A stretch of 64,000 nucleotides of DNA from Ruminococcus sp. (GTDB lineage: Bacteria > Bacillota_A > Clostridia > Oscillospirales > Ruminococcaceae). The translations under genes and the position numbers were made by a program. A model generated the notes under the pieces. It did not search any database. It was given only the letters and a program-made list of their open reading frames with translations, and had not been told where the DNA came from. Below, piece by piece: positions 24,572-33,263 of this stretch (positions within the stretch are counted from its first letter, which is position 1; the number at the start of each line of letters is the position of its first letter). The DNA lies in the NCBI RefSeq assembly GCF_024684275.1, contig NZ_JAIKXF010000090.1:1-64000 (forward strand), read 5' to 3'.

Positions 24572-25237
24572 TCAGCTCTCCCAGCGGTAGCCCTTGCCCC
24601 ATACCGTAAGTATCCTTGCAGGAGTTTTGGGATCGTCCTCTATTTTCTGCCTCAGCCATTTTATGTGTACGGTGAGAGTCTGCTGCTCGGATTCGCTGTC
24701 TGAGCCCCATATCCTGTTGAAAATCAAGTCCTTGCCAAGAGTCTGTCCCTTGTTTTCGATCAGCATACGGAGCAGCTCGAATTCCTTAGCGGTCATAGCG
24801 ATTGGCTCGCCGTTTTTGAGAACGGTCTCGTCGGCTATATTCAGCGTGATATTGCCCTCAGTGATAACGTCAAGAGCCAGCCTGCGCCTGAAAATGCCCT
24901 TTATCTTTGCGATGAGTATATCAATGTCATAGGGCTTTTCGATATAGTCATCGGCGCCAAGCAGTATGCCGTTAAGCTTGTCTTCCTTGTCAACTCTTGC
25001 GGTCAGGATGATTATTGGAGTATTATCCTGCTCACGTATCCTTTTGCACACTGCAAAGCCGTCAAGTCCGGGCAGGTTTATATCGAGCAGGACAAGCCTT
25101 GCCCCGTATTTTTCATACAGAGACAAGGCTTTTTCTGCTGTTTCGGCAGTGCTTACGGTATAATTTTCAGCGCGGAGAAAATCGCACAGCAGTCCGCAGA
25201 GCTCTGCGTTATCCTCAACGATAAGTACATCAGTCAT
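24572..25237 (-). CDS. Response regulator, OmpR/PhoB family
   Basis: 221 aa. The receiver domain (1-115) has the acid pair VEDN (E8, D9), phospho-acceptor D52 in LLDINLPG, and the conserved Lys in IEKPYD. The winged-helix DNA-binding domain (about 130-221) ends in TVWGKGYRWES. It probably activates its own operon from the palindrome near 28425-28442. It starts one base after the ATPase gene stop. Confidence 0.95.
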   Translation of the reverse strand: MTDVLIVEDNAELCGLLCDFLRAENYTVSTAETAEKALSLYEKYGARLVLLDINLPGLDGFAVCKRIREQDNTPIIILTARVDKEDKLNGILLGADDYIEKPYDIDILIAKIKGIFRRRLALDVITEGNITLNIADETVLKNGEPIAMTAKEFELLRMLIENKGQTLGKDLIFNRIWGSDSESEQQTLTVHIKWLRQKIEDDPKTPARILTVWGKGYRWES

Positions 25238-25238
25238 A

Positions 25239-26003
25239 TTACCAACCCATTTCCAGAAGCCAGTTATTCAGTCCGCGTTCACGGTCACGGAGTGGAAGCT
25301 TTCTGTTAATATTATACTCCCCATTTATGTTTCCGTCAACTATAAACAGCACTCGTGAGCACTTTGCGGCGACCTTTGCATCATGAGTTACCAGCATAAC
25401 TGTTGTGCCCTCGTTGTTGAGCTTGGTAAGCTCCTCCATGACCTCGTCTGATGAGGTGCGGTTGAGAGCACCTGTGGGCTCGTCAGCGAATATCATACGT
25501 GGATTGTTTATCATGCTCCTGCAAATGCAGGCGCGCTGGAGCTGTCCGCCGGATACCTCGTTGATGTCGTTATCTGAGATGTCGATGATGCCGAGCTTTT
25601 TCATAAGTGCCTGTCCGCGCTTCATGGTCTCATTTCTTGATTCCTTTATCTTGTCGGACTTTACCGCCGGGAGTATGATATTGTCAAGTACGGAAAGGTT
25701 CTTCATCATGTACATCTGCTGGAAGATGAAGCCCATATCGTCGAGGCGCATTTTCGCAAGGTCATTCTCCCTGAGCTTTGAGAGCTCTCTGCCGCAGAAC
25801 TTAACGTCGCCTGCGGTCATCTTGTCCATGCCCGAAACAGTGTAGAGCAGAGTGGACTTTCCCGAGCCTGACGGTCCCATAACGGCTACCATTTCACCTT
25901 CATTTATCCTGAAGTTTACGTTCCTGAGAACGTTGTTCTGTCTTTTGTTTATGATGTATGTCTTGCAGAGGTCCTTTACCTCAAGAATAGCTGTATTATT
26001 CAT
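25239..26003 (-). CDS. ABC transporter ATP-binding protein (MacB/BceA type)
   Basis: 254 aa. Walker A GPSGSGKST, Q-loop FIFQQMYMMKNLS, signature SGGQLQRA, Walker B MIFADEPTGALN and switch His in LVTHDAKVA. It matches ATPases that work with FtsX-type permeases. These modules do not move substrate through a channel but use ATP to pull peptides or lipids from the membrane. The permease gene lies 16 bases upstream. Confidence 0.95.
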   Translation of the reverse strand: MNNTAILEVKDLCKTYIINKRQNNVLRNVNFRINEGEMVAVMGPSGSGKSTLLYTVSGMDKMTAGDVKFCGRELSKLRENDLAKMRLDDMGFIFQQMYMMKNLSVLDNIILPAVKSDKIKESRNETMKRGQALMKKLGIIDISDNDINEVSGGQLQRACICRSMINNPRMIFADEPTGALNRTSSDEVMEELTKLNNEGTTVMLVTHDAKVAAKCSRVLFIVDGNINGEYNINRKLPLRDRERGLNNWLLEMGW

Positions 26004-26019
26004 AACTCATATCTCCTTT

Positions 26020-28386
26020 TTATATATCGGCTGTATCCGAAGCCTTGATCGATCTCATGCAGAGTGCTGTGAAAAGCACACCTGCCACAGTTGCCGCAAA
26101 AACTATTACAGGGTATATAACATATATCTCCACAGGTCTGATGTTGTATTCCACGCCGTTGAGAGCACCCATTATCCTGAATATGGGATTGATGCAGAGC
26201 CTTGTCACGGGAGTGCTGAGGACGGCTGAAAGAAGTGAAGCAGCGGCGGCTACTATTGCAAAGCGGAGGCTGTGCTGAGCTATAACAGAGCCTGTTCTGA
26301 AGCCCATAGCCTTCATCAGCGCTATCTCGGCTTTTTCCTTTGTGATGAAGGAACGCTCCATAAGGATCGAAATCAGTATGATTATGACCACTGTAATGAT
26401 TATCACCATAAGCTTTACGCCGTTTATGGTGTCCTTGATATTTGCTCCTATGCAATTCATTACGAAGCCGTCGGTGTCATCGACATACTTTGTATCGAGA
26501 ATATCCTTGATCCTTTTGATGCGTCTGTTTATTTCAGCCTTGTCGGGAGAGTCGTCAAAATCTATCTGGTAGCCCATGACCTGTTTGATGAACTTATCGG
26601 GTATGTCAGTACTTTCGTGGAATCTTCCCGATTCACCAAGCTGTATCATGCTCTGGAAAAATGCGGTTACCATGTAATCATCTGTTTTGCCGTCAATGGT
26701 GATCTTTACATTGTCGCCTATACCTATCCCAAGCTTTTCTGCAACCTGTTCTGTAATAGCGATCTCGTCCGCATATTCGGGAGCATAGCCCGCTGAGTAC
26801 AGGTAATCGGAAGCTTTTGAATCCCTGTTGAATGAGAATGCATAGGAGGCTTTTATGCCGTTTGCCTCGATGGTCGGGAAAATAAGAGCCTCAGATGTGA
26901 CCTTTCCCGGCATACCGTTGTCGGCAAGCTTCTGTTCAATGTCGCTTTTGAGCTCTTTATATGTCATTTCGCCCGTCAATACCTTTGAGATCATATTGCT
27001 GTCGGTGATATAGACATCGCTTTTCTGAGTGCAGAATAATGGAAGGAGCTTCTCGCTTGCAAGAGTGTTTGCAGTATTGGCAAGGCACATTATAAGTAAA
27101 AGGCATACTGTGAATATAACTGTCATTACTCCGAATTGCTTTGGACTGCTGAATACATCATTGAACGCAAGGAAGCCTGTTGCGCCGAGCTTGCTCCTGC
27201 CCAGATGCATAAGCCCTTTCTTCTTGAATCTTTCTCCTGTCTGACCGCTTCTTACCGCGTCGATAGGCGAGAGCTTCTTTATCCTGCGTGTGCATCTCCA
27301 GCAGAACAGCATTATTATAAGGACCACAATGACACTGCACAGGATATTCAGGAGAAGTGTGTTGTCATTGCCGATCACCATGTTTTCACTGACTGATTTC
27401 ATAAGGGCATTGCCGAAAGGAAAGCTCAGTGCAAGACCAATGACTGCTCCGATGACCGATATGCCCAGGTATTTTACGAGGTAGAGTCCGCGGACGGAGG
27501 TGTTTTTCAGTCCGAGTGCCTTCATTACGCCTATTTCACGGAATTCCTCGTTGATAGTAAAGCTTATGGTGAACCTCAGTACGACAAATGAGATAAGTAT
27601 AAGGCAGATGCTGACGATAAGCAGAAGTCCTGCTACTATACTGTTCATGATGTAGCTTGTTCTGACAATGTTTATGCCCTTGTTGAACTGTGATTCGGGA
27701 ATGTCTGACAGGTCAGATTCCAGAGCCTTCTTGTCATATCCGTTGATATAGAAAACAGAGCTTTGGTTATTTGCTATGACGCTTTCGTCTTCCAGGAATT
27801 TCTCATAGTCTGCATTATTGATTATTACACGCGGATTATAGAACATCTCAGAGCCGAGGAATGCGTCCTTTGCAAGCCCTTTATATTTTAGCGTCAGCTC
27901 GGTATTTCCCAGCTTTAGCTTAAACTCTTCACCTGCTTCGATGTCGGCATTGCTGACTAATGAACCTGTGAAGTATCCATATCCTTCGGGGACTTTTTTG
28001 AGTATCTCGTTATCCTTGTCGAAGTAATTGAGCTTTGCGTTGTCGATGGAGAGTATCATTCCCGCATTTGAAAACTCAGCAAGCTTTTTGCCGTTTTTTG
28101 TAAGGCTGATGTCGTTGAAAAACAGCTGATCCTCACGGCGGTAATCCTTGATGTTCGGGATGCCTGATAGATGCTCCTCTATGTCGTCGCCGTTGTCGTT
28201 GAGAGTTATCACAAAGTGATCGCTGAGTTCAGCTTTTTCAAAGTAATAATCGAGACCGTTCAGAACGGTAACGATATTGTTTACACTGCTTGCCGCAAAC
28301 ATAGTGGCAAGTATTACGAACATCAGGAGTATGATGTTCATGGTCTTTTTTCGTTTCAGGTCTTTTTTCAGTATTCTCATATACAT
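26020..28386 (-). CDS. ABC transporter permease with two FtsX domains
   Basis: 788 aa. Helix 1 (about 18-38) is followed by an outside domain of roughly 210 residues, three helices forming FtsX domain 1 (about 250-370), a further helix near 420, a second outside domain, and three C-terminal helices (FtsX domain 2). This eight-helix layout differs from the ten-helix BceB type. MYMRILKKDLKRKK is a typical cytoplasmic start; ATG at 28386 or 28380 are both possible. First gene of the operon with the ATPase, response regulator and kinase. Confidence 0.92.
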   Translation of the reverse strand: MYMRILKKDLKRKKTMNIILLMFVILATMFAASSVNNIVTVLNGLDYYFEKAELSDHFVITLNDNGDDIEEHLSGIPNIKDYRREDQLFFNDISLTKNGKKLAEFSNAGMILSIDNAKLNYFDKDNEILKKVPEGYGYFTGSLVSNADIEAGEEFKLKLGNTELTLKYKGLAKDAFLGSEMFYNPRVIINNADYEKFLEDESVIANNQSSVFYINGYDKKALESDLSDIPESQFNKGINIVRTSYIMNSIVAGLLLIVSICLILISFVVLRFTISFTINEEFREIGVMKALGLKNTSVRGLYLVKYLGISVIGAVIGLALSFPFGNALMKSVSENMVIGNDNTLLLNILCSVIVVLIIMLFCWRCTRRIKKLSPIDAVRSGQTGERFKKKGLMHLGRSKLGATGFLAFNDVFSSPKQFGVMTVIFTVCLLLIMCLANTANTLASEKLLPLFCTQKSDVYITDSNMISKVLTGEMTYKELKSDIEQKLADNGMPGKVTSEALIFPTIEANGIKASYAFSFNRDSKASDYLYSAGYAPEYADEIAITEQVAEKLGIGIGDNVKITIDGKTDDYMVTAFFQSMIQLGESGRFHESTDIPDKFIKQVMGYQIDFDDSPDKAEINRRIKRIKDILDTKYVDDTDGFVMNCIGANIKDTINGVKLMVIIITVVIIILISILMERSFITKEKAEIALMKAMGFRTGSVIAQHSLRFAIVAAAASLLSAVLSTPVTRLCINPIFRIMGALNGVEYNIRPVEIYVIYPVIVFAATVAGVLFTALCMRSIKASDTADI

Positions 28387-28408
28387 GATTTATCCCTCGC
28401 TTTCTGTG

Positions 28409-28442
28409 ATTATATATTAGCATGGGAATTATTAAATAATCC
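28409..28442 (-). promoter_or_regulatory. Promoter of the FtsX-ABC operon with palindrome over the -35 region
   Basis: Minus-strand TATAAT at 28409-28414. No good -35 exists; instead GGAATTATTAAATAATCC (28425-28442) covers that position. This suits activation by the operon's response regulator. Confidence 0.45.
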
Positions 28443-28471
28443 TTAAATCATTTCCGGAGTATAGTATATCG

Positions 28472-28526
28472 TGAAAAAAGCCTTTTGTCAAGGCAAAAGG
28501 AAGCCGTCCTCCGAATGGAGGACGGC
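28472..28526 (-). terminator. Double hairpin terminator of the sigma-factor operon
   Basis: On the minus strand, GCCGTCCTCC/GGAGGACGGC (28503-28526), then CCTTTTG/CAAAAGG (28481-28500) followed by six T. Confidence 0.8.
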
Positions 28527-28533
28527 GTATAGC

Positions 28534-29913
28534 TCAGCTTCTGAGATATTCCTTTACACTTGATATCAATGATGTATCATCGCAGGAATAGGTATATATA
28601 TCTTCTGTATAATCGTCTCCTGATATATTGCTCGCACTGTCATAATATTTTGCAATTATCTTGTCGGAATATTCTTCAAGGCAGATAACATAGTTATAAT
28701 CAAATAACTTACCTGTCAGAACTACATATCTGTCACTTTCTGGAGGGGGAGTATTCTTGTACAGCTCTTTTTCTTCCTCGGCGGAAATCGTTTTGCTGTC
28801 TCTGGATTCTTCCTTCCAGCAGCCTTTTTTTAATATGCTGCACAGCTTACGCTTATCTGTTTCAGAAAGCTCAGCAGGAACGCTGTTCTCGTCGCTTATT
28901 ACAGACCATTCCTTGCCTAAGAAGCCCCATTGGTCCATGCTTATATCGCGGAAATTTTCTCCAAGTATCTCCTTTATCCTGCTTAGGAAAAAGGAAAAGT
29001 CTATCTTGTAGCACTTGGTAATATCATTGATATTCAGATTTTCATCGGCAGCAATGTAATGCGCTACAATTTGTTCAGGATCATCAGCAGGCACATCATA
29101 TTTGGGTTCTATCATGAAGCTTGTGACTGTCAGAGTATCCTGATCGCCGTCGAATCCAAGCATATTGAACTCGCCGTCAGATAGACTGTAAAAACAGAAC
29201 CGCTCATAGGTGTACAGGAAAAAAGGACAATTATTGACAGGTCCATATCTATCTTCCCATGGAATGCTGTCTGAGATTGTGGGGGGATAGTCAGGCACAT
29301 TTATTTCTTCCCATTTACAGCTGCTGAAGAAATCAGCAAGCTGCTGCCGCTTTTCAAGGGGGATAATATTGCCGTCATATAGGTTGAATGATGTTTCGCC
29401 GTTACCACCCTCAGCTTCTGATTTTCCTGTGGAGACAAAGGTAAATTTTCGGCTGGCAGGATCAGGTCTGATAAATTCATGTGCCGCAAAATCAAATGGA
29501 CAGCCGCTGATAAGTGCTTCTGTTGGTTCTTCGATGTTTTCATCATCGGAGATCATATTATCGTTAGTTGTATTTTCCTCTGTCACAGGATCGTCTGTTT
29601 TTACGTGAGCATTCATGAAATATTTGTATGCCTTGATACCGCCGGCTGCACCGCCTAATAGTATTACTGCGGCAGCAGCACTGAGACATTTTTTCCATAT
29701 TGGCGGTTTGTAGACCTCGACTCCGCTGACGGTCTGTTCACTGTTTTCTGTGAATTTCGATGTGCTGCTGATTGCTTTATTGGATTTTTCAATGCTCATT
29801 CTGAATACATTTTCCTTTTCTTCTGTGTCATCTGGCGGAAACTCCTCAGATATCCTGTCAATGACGCTCTGTTCGGTGTTTTCGAGAATATCAAATTCGT
29901 TTTTTTCTTTCAT
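28534..29913 (-). CDS. Membrane protein paired with an ECF-type sigma factor
   Basis: 459 aa, not a recognised family. Residues 1-72 are acidic and probably cytoplasmic; one helix spans about 76-96; the remaining 360 residues lie outside and are rich in Asp, Glu, Tyr and Pro. The gene follows the sigma factor by 4 bases. This position and topology fit an anti-sigma factor, but no zinc-binding HxxxCxxC motif is seen in the cytoplasmic part. The outer region may hold a repeated unit (residues near 140-300 and 310-459 both end in tyrosine-rich strands). Confidence 0.65.
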   Translation of the reverse strand: MKEKNEFDILENTEQSVIDRISEEFPPDDTEEKENVFRMSIEKSNKAISSTSKFTENSEQTVSGVEVYKPPIWKKCLSAAAAVILLGGAAGGIKAYKYFMNAHVKTDDPVTEENTTNDNMISDDENIEEPTEALISGCPFDFAAHEFIRPDPASRKFTFVSTGKSEAEGGNGETSFNLYDGNIIPLEKRQQLADFFSSCKWEEINVPDYPPTISDSIPWEDRYGPVNNCPFFLYTYERFCFYSLSDGEFNMLGFDGDQDTLTVTSFMIEPKYDVPADDPEQIVAHYIAADENLNINDITKCYKIDFSFFLSRIKEILGENFRDISMDQWGFLGKEWSVISDENSVPAELSETDKRKLCSILKKGCWKEESRDSKTISAEEEKELYKNTPPPESDRYVVLTGKLFDYNYVICLEEYSDKIIAKYYDSASNISGDDYTEDIYTYSCDDTSLISSVKEYLRS

Positions 29914-29917
29914 GACA

Positions 29918-30484
29918 TCACCTTCCCTCGCCGTTATCCGTAAGTATTTTTCTTAGCTTATCCATTGCGCGGCTTAGCCTTTTTCGCACCGCTTCGGGCT
30001 TCATACCTACCTTATCGGCAATATTAGCGGAGCTCCTTCCGTAATAATATTTCTGCATGATTATGCAGCAGTCAGGCTCTCCGAGAGACTTTACTGCGTC
30101 AAGGAGCGCGTGGCAGGTCTCGGCTCTCTCGGCAAGCTCAGTGATATTTTCGGAAGCTGCCAGCCGCATTGTTTCATATCCGTCAATAGGGACAGTATTT
30201 ACCGACGCTGCACGCAGTCTTCGGAACATATCAACAGCTCTGTTACGGGCTATAGCTGCAATATATCCCTTTATATCGCCGCTGTAGCCGTGCTCTGTAC
30301 TGTAATGGCGGAAAACGTCGCTGAAAACATCGCTGACGCATTCGTCTATATCCTCCCGTGAAGCAGAGCTTCTCAGGCGATTGAAAACTATTGTGTAGAC
30401 GTAATTGTAGTATTCGTCGAAAATAAGCCTGTGAGCCTTTTGCGGAGAGCTTTTCAGAAGCTCTCTTGCCTGTTGGTCGGTCAT
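29918..30484 (-). CDS. RNA polymerase sigma factor, ECF/sigma-70 family
   Basis: 188 aa from MTDQQARELL; GGAGGG stands 6 bases before this ATG, so the 34-residue upstream extension is rejected. Region 2 includes DEYYNYVYTIVFNRL and AIARNRAVDMFRR; region 4 has the helix-turn-helix SSANIADKVGMKPEAVRKRLS. It directs RNA polymerase to a small regulon, probably held inactive by the membrane protein downstream. Confidence 0.9.
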   Translation of the reverse strand: MTDQQARELLKSSPQKAHRLIFDEYYNYVYTIVFNRLRSSASREDIDECVSDVFSDVFRHYSTEHGYSGDIKGYIAAIARNRAVDMFRRLRAASVNTVPIDGYETMRLAASENITELAERAETCHALLDAVKSLGEPDCCIIMQKYYYGRSSANIADKVGMKPEAVRKRLSRAMDKLRKILTDNGEGR

Positions 30485-30856
30485 TTTATCCCTCCGTTTA
30501 TATAAGCTTTCAAATGCATTTGTCACGCTCTGTAATACATACTCGCAAAAGATAGGTAAACTGTGACTATTAGTTAATAATATCATTTTTTTCTTACCAA
30601 TGCAATACTTGTTCTAAAATCGTTAATAATAAATTCGTAGTAAATCAACAATACAACTTGATTTTGTGCACCTGAAAGGGTATAAATTGCGGTTAATATT
30701 ATTAAATAATCATTATTTATGAATAAAATATGTTTTTCACATTTGTTAATATCAAAAAATTACAAAAAATGTAATAAAAATGCTTGTATATTGAAATAAA
30801 CTGTGATATAATGTAGAAAAGGTAACCAAATTAGAGGGTTACAGGAGGATATTAAA
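30485..30856. other. A/T-rich intergenic region between divergent genes
   Basis: No gene. It holds the promoter of the downstream plus-strand gene (30784-30812) and a small GTAACC/GGTTAC hairpin (30822-30841) in its leader. For the sigma factor gene, no promoter stands out. The middle part (30590-30780) is very A/T-rich with nothing supportable. Confidence 0.6.
30784..30812 (+). promoter_or_regulatory. Promoter of the DUF2520-type gene
   Basis: TTGTAT, 17 bases, TATAAT. Confidence 0.7.
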
Positions 30857-31702
30857 ATGAAAATAGGATTTATAGGAGCAGGGAAAGTAGGATTTTCCCT
30901 CGGCAGGTACTTTGCTGAGAACGGTATCTTTATCACGGGATACTACAGCAAAAGGCTTCAGTCTGCCACTGAAGCAGCAAGATTTACCAAGAGCCGCGTA
31001 TACGATAGTATGGCGGAGCTTGTGGGCGACAGTGACGTGATATTTTTAACTGTCCCCGACAGCGCTATCAAAGAAGTGTATGAACAGGTCAAGGCTGTGG
31101 GTATCGGCGGCAAGCAGATATGCCACTGCAGCGGAGCTATGTCAGTAGCTGATGCTTTTCCCGATATCGCAAGATACGGTGCAAGCGGCTTCTCTATACA
31201 TCCGCTTTTCCCAATAACCAGTAAGTATGACTCGTTTAAGGAACTGGGCAAAGCGTTTTTCTGTATTGAGGGCAGCGATGAGTTTATAAACGGCTGGGAT
31301 GAGCTGCTTCGCAAAATGGGCAACGGAACTAAGGTAATATCAAGCGAGAACAAGGCTCAGTACAACGCAGCCTGCTCTATTTCAAGCAATCTGGTCTGCG
31401 CACTTGCAGCAGAGAGCCTCGCTCTCATGGAAAAGTGCGGTTTTTCACAGACAGAGGCGCTCAAGGCATTTCAGCCTCTTATCATGAACAATATCAAGCG
31501 TATCTTAGCATTAGGTCCTGTTGAGGCTCTTTCAGGTCCTGTTGAGTGCAATGACATACGCATGGTGAGAAAGCACCTTGAATGCATGGATAATGACACC
31601 GACAGAAGTATGTATAAGGCAGTTTCCATGAAGCTTGTTGACGTGGCTCAGCAGAAGAATAATGAGGCGGATTTTTCCGAGCTCAGAAGAATACTCAGAT
31701 AA
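30857..31702 (+). CDS. Rossmann-fold NAD(P)-binding protein, DUF2520 type
   Basis: 281 aa. The N-terminal dinucleotide motif is GFIGAGKVG, followed by VIFLTVPDSAI as in F420/NADP oxidoreductase-like folds. The C-terminal half is all-helical, with HPLFPIT and NAACSISSN characteristic of DUF2520 proteins. In other bacteria these lie beside pantothenate genes, but here the neighbours are unrelated. An oxidoreductase role is likely; the substrate is unknown. ACAGGAGG precedes the ATG. Confidence 0.82.
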   Translation: MKIGFIGAGKVGFSLGRYFAENGIFITGYYSKRLQSATEAARFTKSRVYDSMAELVGDSDVIFLTVPDSAIKEVYEQVKAVGIGGKQICHCSGAMSVADAFPDIARYGASGFSIHPLFPITSKYDSFKELGKAFFCIEGSDEFINGWDELLRKMGNGTKVISSENKAQYNAACSISSNLVCALAAESLALMEKCGFSQTEALKAFQPLIMNNIKRILALGPVEALSGPVECNDIRMVRKHLECMDNDTDRSMYKAVSMKLVDVAQQKNNEADFSELRRILR

Positions 31703-31720
31703 AATATGTTCAGACAGATA

Positions 31721-31747
31721 AAAGCTCCGCGTATGCGGAGCTTTTTG
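31721..31747. terminator. Terminator between convergent genes
   Basis: AAAGCTCCGC pairs with GCGGAGCTTT around GTAT; T-runs on both strands. Confidence 0.93.
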
Positions 31748-31755
31748 TATTTGCT

Positions 31756-32727
31756 TTATACAGCTTGATCAGGAACTATGATAGCTCCGTTGAGGCTGAG
31801 GTTTCGCAGAAAAATAAGGCGAGCCTTGTCGATACATTCGGGCTTTACCATGTAGTAGAGATAGTGCTCCATAAGATTGAACATATCAAAGGTGCGTCCC
31901 TCTATCTTGAACTGATTGAAGCCCATGGGCACGTACTTGTTCCATATATCGTCGGGAGTAATATGATTGCTGAGGTCTTTTACATCAAAAAGGCTCCTGT
32001 GTTCGCATTTGCACTCAAATATAGCCTTGGCTTCAGGGTGAGAAGCGGCGAACTTTGCAGAGTCAAAAGGGACGTTAGGGTACTTCCTTACGTGATTTGC
32101 GTAGGCTATCTGTTCAAGTCCTATCATCTCATAGTGGAGAGAGCGGTTTGCACAGCCCGGATTACAGCAGGCATTCACAAGTATCTCGCACTTGCTCTTA
32201 TCGGGTATCTTTTCGAGAATATCAAATTTGTTATTGAGGTCATAGTCCAGTACCACGATGTGGTAATCCTTACAGACCTCACTGTAGAGAGACTCAGGCT
32301 CAGTGATACGCTTGCAGGTTGAGCTTGTCAGCTTATAGTTCGGATAGGTCTTTCTTATGTAGTCTTCAAGAACAGGTGACATAACTATACACTCGTTCAT
32401 GCCGTTGTCTGCAATATGCATTACCATGTTGCAGAACTCATCACCGAGGTGCTTTTTTTCTATCATGGGATTGGTGAAAGTAAAGCGGAGCGGAATGCCC
32501 TTTTTATTGAAGTAGCCGGTGACTCCCTTTACAAAGTCCTTCTGGCACATACCGTGTACTACACGTCCGCCGTTCCAGAGTGAAGGCGGAAATACGCCGT
32601 ATATTGAAGCTATCTCCACTCCTTCGCGGAATAGCTCAGGACTGTTTTCGAGCATAGTGAGAAATACAACATTGAATTTGAACATTCTTGCGAAATCAGG
32701 CAGGTGAAATCTTACCTTCATGGTCAT
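31756..32727 (-). CDS. U32-peptidase-like protein with Cys cluster
   Basis: 323 aa. The end (GFNQFKIEGRT) matches the FKIEGR motif of U32 proteins, and NACCNPGCANRSLHYE has the Cys-rich pattern of that family's metal or cluster site. N-terminal parts resemble a TIM-barrel (FTNPMIEKKHLGDEFCN). It is shorter than typical U32 proteases. Some U32 proteins take part in hydroxylation of RNA or ubiquinone without protease activity, so the role remains open. Monocistronic. Confidence 0.65.
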   Translation of the reverse strand: MTMKVRFHLPDFARMFKFNVVFLTMLENSPELFREGVEIASIYGVFPPSLWNGGRVVHGMCQKDFVKGVTGYFNKKGIPLRFTFTNPMIEKKHLGDEFCNMVMHIADNGMNECIVMSPVLEDYIRKTYPNYKLTSSTCKRITEPESLYSEVCKDYHIVVLDYDLNNKFDILEKIPDKSKCEILVNACCNPGCANRSLHYEMIGLEQIAYANHVRKYPNVPFDSAKFAASHPEAKAIFECKCEHRSLFDVKDLSNHITPDDIWNKYVPMGFNQFKIEGRTFDMFNLMEHYLYYMVKPECIDKARLIFLRNLSLNGAIIVPDQAV

Positions 32728-33263
32728 CCTCCTAAAAAGCGTCTTTACGCGGAAATTATACTTGTATTATAACACATAATTCTAAAAATAGCAATGATCG
32801 CGGAAAAAAAGAATGGCGCATTTTTATTATGACGCGAAAATGGTGGCGTGGGCTCCGCGCTTATAACATACATTTTTATAAATAGCAACCGAATAAAGAA
32901 AAACCGCAAGAATCACACAATAACATATGCGGAGATATGCTTGGCATACGGTATAACTCTATCGCGGAGCCGGGAGCGCAGGCACGTAATCACGCGCTGA
33001 GAGCAGTCTTTCATTTTTATATCACTCGCGGAGAAAGGGAGCGCAGGCACTGCGCCCAAAAAAAGAGCGCCGCAAAAATATGCTTTTGCGGCGTTTTCTT
33101 TACATCTTGGTTATCCGCACTTTTACCGAGCGTGCAGATACAAGGGTAAAAGAGGATAAAGGGGATTGGGATTGGATCGAAGTGACCTGTCTTTTTGGGG
33201 AAATACCCTTTCGGGCAAAGACAAGTTTGTTTTATGCTGAACAGTCAGTGACTGGTCAAACCA
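32728..33263. other. Intergenic region with direct repeat and terminator
   Basis: No convincing gene; short frames here lack ribosome-binding sites. A repeat, CGCGGAG then GGGAGCGCAGGCAC, occurs at 32964-32985 and 33027-33050. Downstream is a terminator-like hairpin CGCCGCAAAA/TTTTGCGGCG with a T-run on the plus strand (33068-33100). Together these suggest a small plus-strand transcript. A further hairpin, TGTCTTT/AAAGACA (33188-33223), follows the next gene. Confidence 0.45.
33068..33100 (+). terminator. Terminator-like hairpin with no gene upstream
   Basis: CGCCGCAAAA pairs with TTTTGCGGCG around ATATGC, then TTTTCTTT. It lies just after a non-coding repeat region. Confidence 0.75.
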
